This document shows, one piece after another, positions 11,573-13,500 of a DNA stretch of 13,500 bases; the stretch's first letter is position 1; the number at the start of each line of letters is the position of its first letter. The stretch lies in contig JANRMC010000197.1 in the NCBI GenBank assembly GCA_033761915.1, positions 1 to 13,500 of the forward strand, read 5' to 3'. Origin of the DNA: JACMLD01 sp033761915. Its GTDB lineage: Bacteria > Bacteroidota > Bacteroidia > Chitinophagales > Chitinophagaceae. The notes beneath the pieces were generated by a model. That model saw nothing but the letters and a program-made list of their open reading frames with translations, ran no database searches and had not been told where the DNA came from. A program made the translations under genes and the position numbers.

Positions 11573-11872
11573 TTACCACCTTCTGCGCCAATGACCCGGC
11601 ACCCAAACCCAACCGCCGCGCCGGTGTTTCCAATGCCCGTTTACCCAAACATGTCCGTGGCGGGGTGTGGCCCAATATCCATCACTCCAAACATATACAC
11701 CTCCCCTAACTGCCCAACTGCCATCAATCCATATATGGCGCGGCGAGGGGGCTATTGGCCTTACTTTAAGTGCCGGCGCATGCGGCCTTACACGCACTAC
11801 CAACTGGGCTTCGGCGGCGGTTACCAAGCCCACCCATAAAATTAATGCGGCTATAATTTTTTTTGTTTTCAT
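11573..11872 (-). CDS. Secreted YXWGXW-repeat protein
   Basis: A 99-residue exported protein of unknown function. Residues 1-22 are a signal peptide: basic MKTKK, hydrophobic IIAALILWVGLVTA, cleavage probably after AEA before Q23. No lipobox cysteine is present. From about residue 47 it has four tandem units: HIWIDGSW, YVWSDGYW, HVWVNGHW and WVWVPGHW, separated by short basic linkers. These match the YXWGXW repeat family seen in small periplasmic or surface proteins. The C-terminus is RRRW. The mature protein is rich in W, H, R and G and strongly basic. It has its own terminator and is divergent from the DUF3810 gene. The ATG follows AAAACAAAAACCAGCATT. No good promoter match was found. Confidence 0.85.
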   Translation of the reverse strand: MKTKKIIAALILWVGLVTAAEAQLVVRVRPHAPALKVRPIAPSPRHIWIDGSWAVRGGVYVWSDGYWATPRHGHVWVNGHWKHRRGGWVWVPGHWRRRW

Positions 11873-11940
11873 AATGCTGGTTTTTGTTTTCTGAGATGGC
11901 TATTTAATTACTTTACTCATTTATAGGAACCCATACCCTG

Positions 11941-11995
11941 CTAAAAGTTTAATAAACCTGTTTTAGTTTATGGGGCATTGCCTATTTTCAATGCC
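11941..11995. other. Clustered dyads in the divergent YXWGXW / DUF3810 intergenic region
   Basis: The 142-bp region between the divergent genes contains CTAAAA/TTTTAG (11941-11966) around GTTT/AAAC, an overlapping ATAAAC/GTTTAT (11952-11971), and GGCATTG/CAATGCC (11974-11995, 7 bp, 8-nt loop). The last lies 19 nt upstream of the preferred DUF3810 start. They could be operator dyads or a 5'-UTR hairpin. No clear TAnnTTTG promoter was found for either gene; TATTTTCA inside the last loop is only a partial match. Confidence 0.35.
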
Positions 11996-12014
11996 GGGAA
12001 AAAGAATACCAGCT

Positions 12015-13091
12015 ATGTATCAAAAAAAAGGATGGTGGATTGGCTTACTGATTACAGCAGTGCTTATTAAAACGGCAGCATTGTTTCCGGCATTTATTGA
12101 AAATTACTACAGCAATGGCCTGTATTTAATAATAAGCAAATTGCAACGTTTGTTGCTGGGCTGGTTGCCCTTTAGCCTGGGCGATATTATCTATGCCCTG
12201 CTTTTTATATACCTGCTGAGAGTGATCATTAAAACGGTTAAAGCCCTTGCACAAAAAAGAACCTCAAAAGAATACTGGCTGCAGGGCTTTAAAAAAACAG
12301 GCTTTGCTGTTTTGTTTATTTATGTTGCTTTTAATTTGTTATGGGGGCTAAACTACAACCGCATGGGCCACGCTTACCAGCTGCAGTTAACCCGTGGCCA
12401 ATATACCACACAGGATTTGCAGCAGATAACCCAACTAATGGTTAACAGACTTTACACCTTTAGCGAACCTTCAACCACACCGGCCAACCATTGGAGCAAG
12501 AAAGACCTTTTTAAAGAAGCCAGCAACAGTTATAAACAGGCGGCAGCAAAATATCCGCAATTGCAATATTCTTTTGCAGCGGTAAAGCCATCGCTATTTA
12601 GTTACCTGGGTAATTATTTGGGTTATACCGGCTATTACAACCCGTTTACCGGAGAAGCGCAGGTAAATACCACCGTGCCGCCTTTTGTGCAACCGTTTAC
12701 CACCTGCCATGAAATTGGCCATCAGCTGGGTTATGCCAAAGAAAATGAGGCAAATTTTGCCGGCTATCTATCTGCTAAAAGCAGTACCGATACGGCTTTT
12801 TTGTATTCTTTATATTTTGACCTGTACAGTTATGCAGCCCGGGAGTTGTTTAGCCGCGATTCTGTAATGGCCCGCAATATTCACCAAACAATACCGGCTA
12901 AAGTAAAGGCCGATTTTAAAACGCTGGAAGACTTTTACCAAAAACACCAAAACCCCGTAGAGCCCATCATTAAATATTTATATACAAATTATTTAAAGGC
13001 CAACGAACAACCCAGCGGCATGCAGAGTTATAGTGAAGTAACTGCCCTGCTGATTGCTTATTATAAAAAAAACGGAGCAGCTGCTTTTTAA
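12015..13091 (+). CDS. DUF3810 family membrane-anchored putative zinc metalloprotease
   Basis: From the ATG at 12015 the product has 358 residues. It begins MYQKKGWWIGLLITAVLIKT, a membrane segment (about 7-25); further hydrophobic segments lie near 47-68 and 95-112. The C-terminal half is soluble and carries CHEIGHQLGYAKENEANFAG, with HExxH at 232-236 and acidic residues E243 and E245 nearby, the DUF3810 hallmark. HExxH suggests zinc binding and peptidase activity, but the substrate is unknown and activity is not established for the family. An in-frame ATG at 11970 would add 15 residues (MGHCLFSM...) ahead of the membrane segment and overlaps a hairpin, so I prefer 12015. The next gene (TspO) begins 2 nt after the stop, so the two are probably cotranscribed. 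Confidence 0.85.
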   Translation: MYQKKGWWIGLLITAVLIKTAALFPAFIENYYSNGLYLIISKLQRLLLGWLPFSLGDIIYALLFIYLLRVIIKTVKALAQKRTSKEYWLQGFKKTGFAVLFIYVAFNLLWGLNYNRMGHAYQLQLTRGQYTTQDLQQITQLMVNRLYTFSEPSTTPANHWSKKDLFKEASNSYKQAAAKYPQLQYSFAAVKPSLFSYLGNYLGYTGYYNPFTGEAQVNTTVPPFVQPFTTCHEIGHQLGYAKENEANFAGYLSAKSSTDTAFLYSLYFDLYSYAARELFSRDSVMARNIHQTIPAKVKADFKTLEDFYQKHQNPVEPIIKYLYTNYLKANEQPSGMQSYSEVTALLIAYYKKNGAAAF

Positions 13092-13093
13092 AA

Positions 13094-13500
13094 ATGAATA
13101 ACATTGCAAAACTGATTCTTTGTATTGCAGGCCCTTTGCTAATTGGCTTTGCCGGCAGCCTGTTTACTATTGAAGCAATACCGGTTTGGTATGCCAGCTT
13201 ACAAAAACCAAATTGGAATCCGCCCAATTGGTTGTTTGGCCCGGTTTGGACCACCCTTTATATTCTTATGGGCATTGCCGCCTACCTGGTTTGGAAAACA
13301 ATTACTGCATCGGCTTTTAAAAAATGGGGACTTCTATTATACAGCCTGCAACTGGTATTAAACCTGTTTTGGAGCTATCTTTTTTTTACCCGCCACCAAT
13401 TAGGAACAGCTTTAATAGAAATTGTGATACTATGGCTTACCATTTTATGTACCATTATTGCCTTTAGTAAAGTAAACAAAACAGCTGCCTGGCTATTGGT
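13094..13500 (+). CDS. tspO: TspO/MBR family tryptophan-rich sensory protein (partial, C-terminus outside window)
   Basis: TspO/MBR proteins are five-helix membrane proteins that bind porphyrins and related ligands; in bacteria they are linked to tetrapyrrole or stress responses. The first 135 residues are visible of a usual 155-165. TM1 is near 5-25 (AKLILCIAGPLLIGFAGSLF). The family signature WYASLQKPNWNPPNWLFGPV is at 36-55, followed by WTTLYILMGIAAYLVWK. The second signature, QLVLNLFWSYLFF, is near 92-104, followed by part of the next helices. Tryptophans are abundant as expected. The start ATG is 2 nt after the DUF3810 stop. A shorter frame on the plus strand inside it is not a gene. The gene name is by family only. 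Confidence 0.93.
   Translation, partial: MNNIAKLILCIAGPLLIGFAGSLFTIEAIPVWYASLQKPNWNPPNWLFGPVWTTLYILMGIAAYLVWKTITASAFKKWGLLLYSLQLVLNLFWSYLFFTRHQLGTALIEIVILWLTILCTIIAFSKVNKTAAWLL

Noticed and set aside
11549..11839. Plus-strand proline-rich 96-codon frame opposite the YXWGXW gene
   Set aside because: It is the reverse of W/G/R-rich repeats, and it overlaps the terminator; the minus-strand frame has a signal peptide and family repeats.
11970..12014. Longer DUF3810 start at 11970 (MGHCLFSM...)
   Set aside because: It overlaps a 7-bp hairpin and adds residues before a clean membrane-anchor N-terminus; not excluded, but less likely.
12970..13254. Minus-strand 94-codon frame across the DUF3810-TspO junction
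   Set aside because: It is antisense to two well-supported coding regions and shows no domain.

Overview
The window is the core of a bacterial ribosomal-protein superoperon (S10-spc type), read almost entirely from the minus strand, followed at its upstream edge by three unrelated accessory genes. The organism looks like a member of the Bacteroidota, probably Chitinophagaceae or a close relative. The signs are a rpsJ promoter of the form TTTG-N19-TAnnTTTG, start codons preceded by A/U-rich stretches rather than Shine-Dalgarno sequences, moderately low GC, and the neighbouring DUF3810 and YXWGXW-repeat genes. The genus-level placement is inference.

Layout in the direction of transcription (high to low coordinates): promoter (11263-11293), rpsJ, a 265-nt non-coding and highly foldable gap, then rplC-rplD-rplW-rplB-rpsS-rplV-rpsC-rplP-rpmC-rpsQ-rplN-rplX-rplE-rpsN-rpsH-rplF-rplR-rpsE-rpmD-rplO, an intrinsic-terminator-like hairpin (759-784), and secY, which runs off the left end. 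Gene order is the canonical one. All 21 ribosomal-protein genes are intact; the 59-codon rpmD (L30) is easily missed. S14 is the zinc-free type. S3 ends in a long Arg/Gly/Asp-rich tail encoded by imperfect repeats.

Upstream of rpsJ, 11233-11572 has no gene. It holds the rpsJ promoter with two T6/A6 tracts just upstream of the -33 box, a GGTACC-type hairpin, an inverted pair of a short GC-rich palindromic repeat, and a strong terminator that closes a small secreted YXWGXW-repeat gene. A third copy of the palindromic repeat sits inside the operon, between rplN and rplX. Beyond this, on the plus strand, a membrane-anchored HExxH protein (DUF3810) is followed after 2 nt by a partial TspO/MBR gene.

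The ribosomal proteins here feed 30S and 50S assembly, and secY supplies the translocon; transcription likely starts at the rpsJ promoter. The least ordinary parts are non-coding: the structured rpsJ-rplC gap, which can form mutually exclusive helices; the terminator-like hairpin in front of secY; the dispersed palindromic repeat; and stem-loops in most of the spacers between ribosomal-protein genes. The last three are sequence observations. Any regulatory role is inference.
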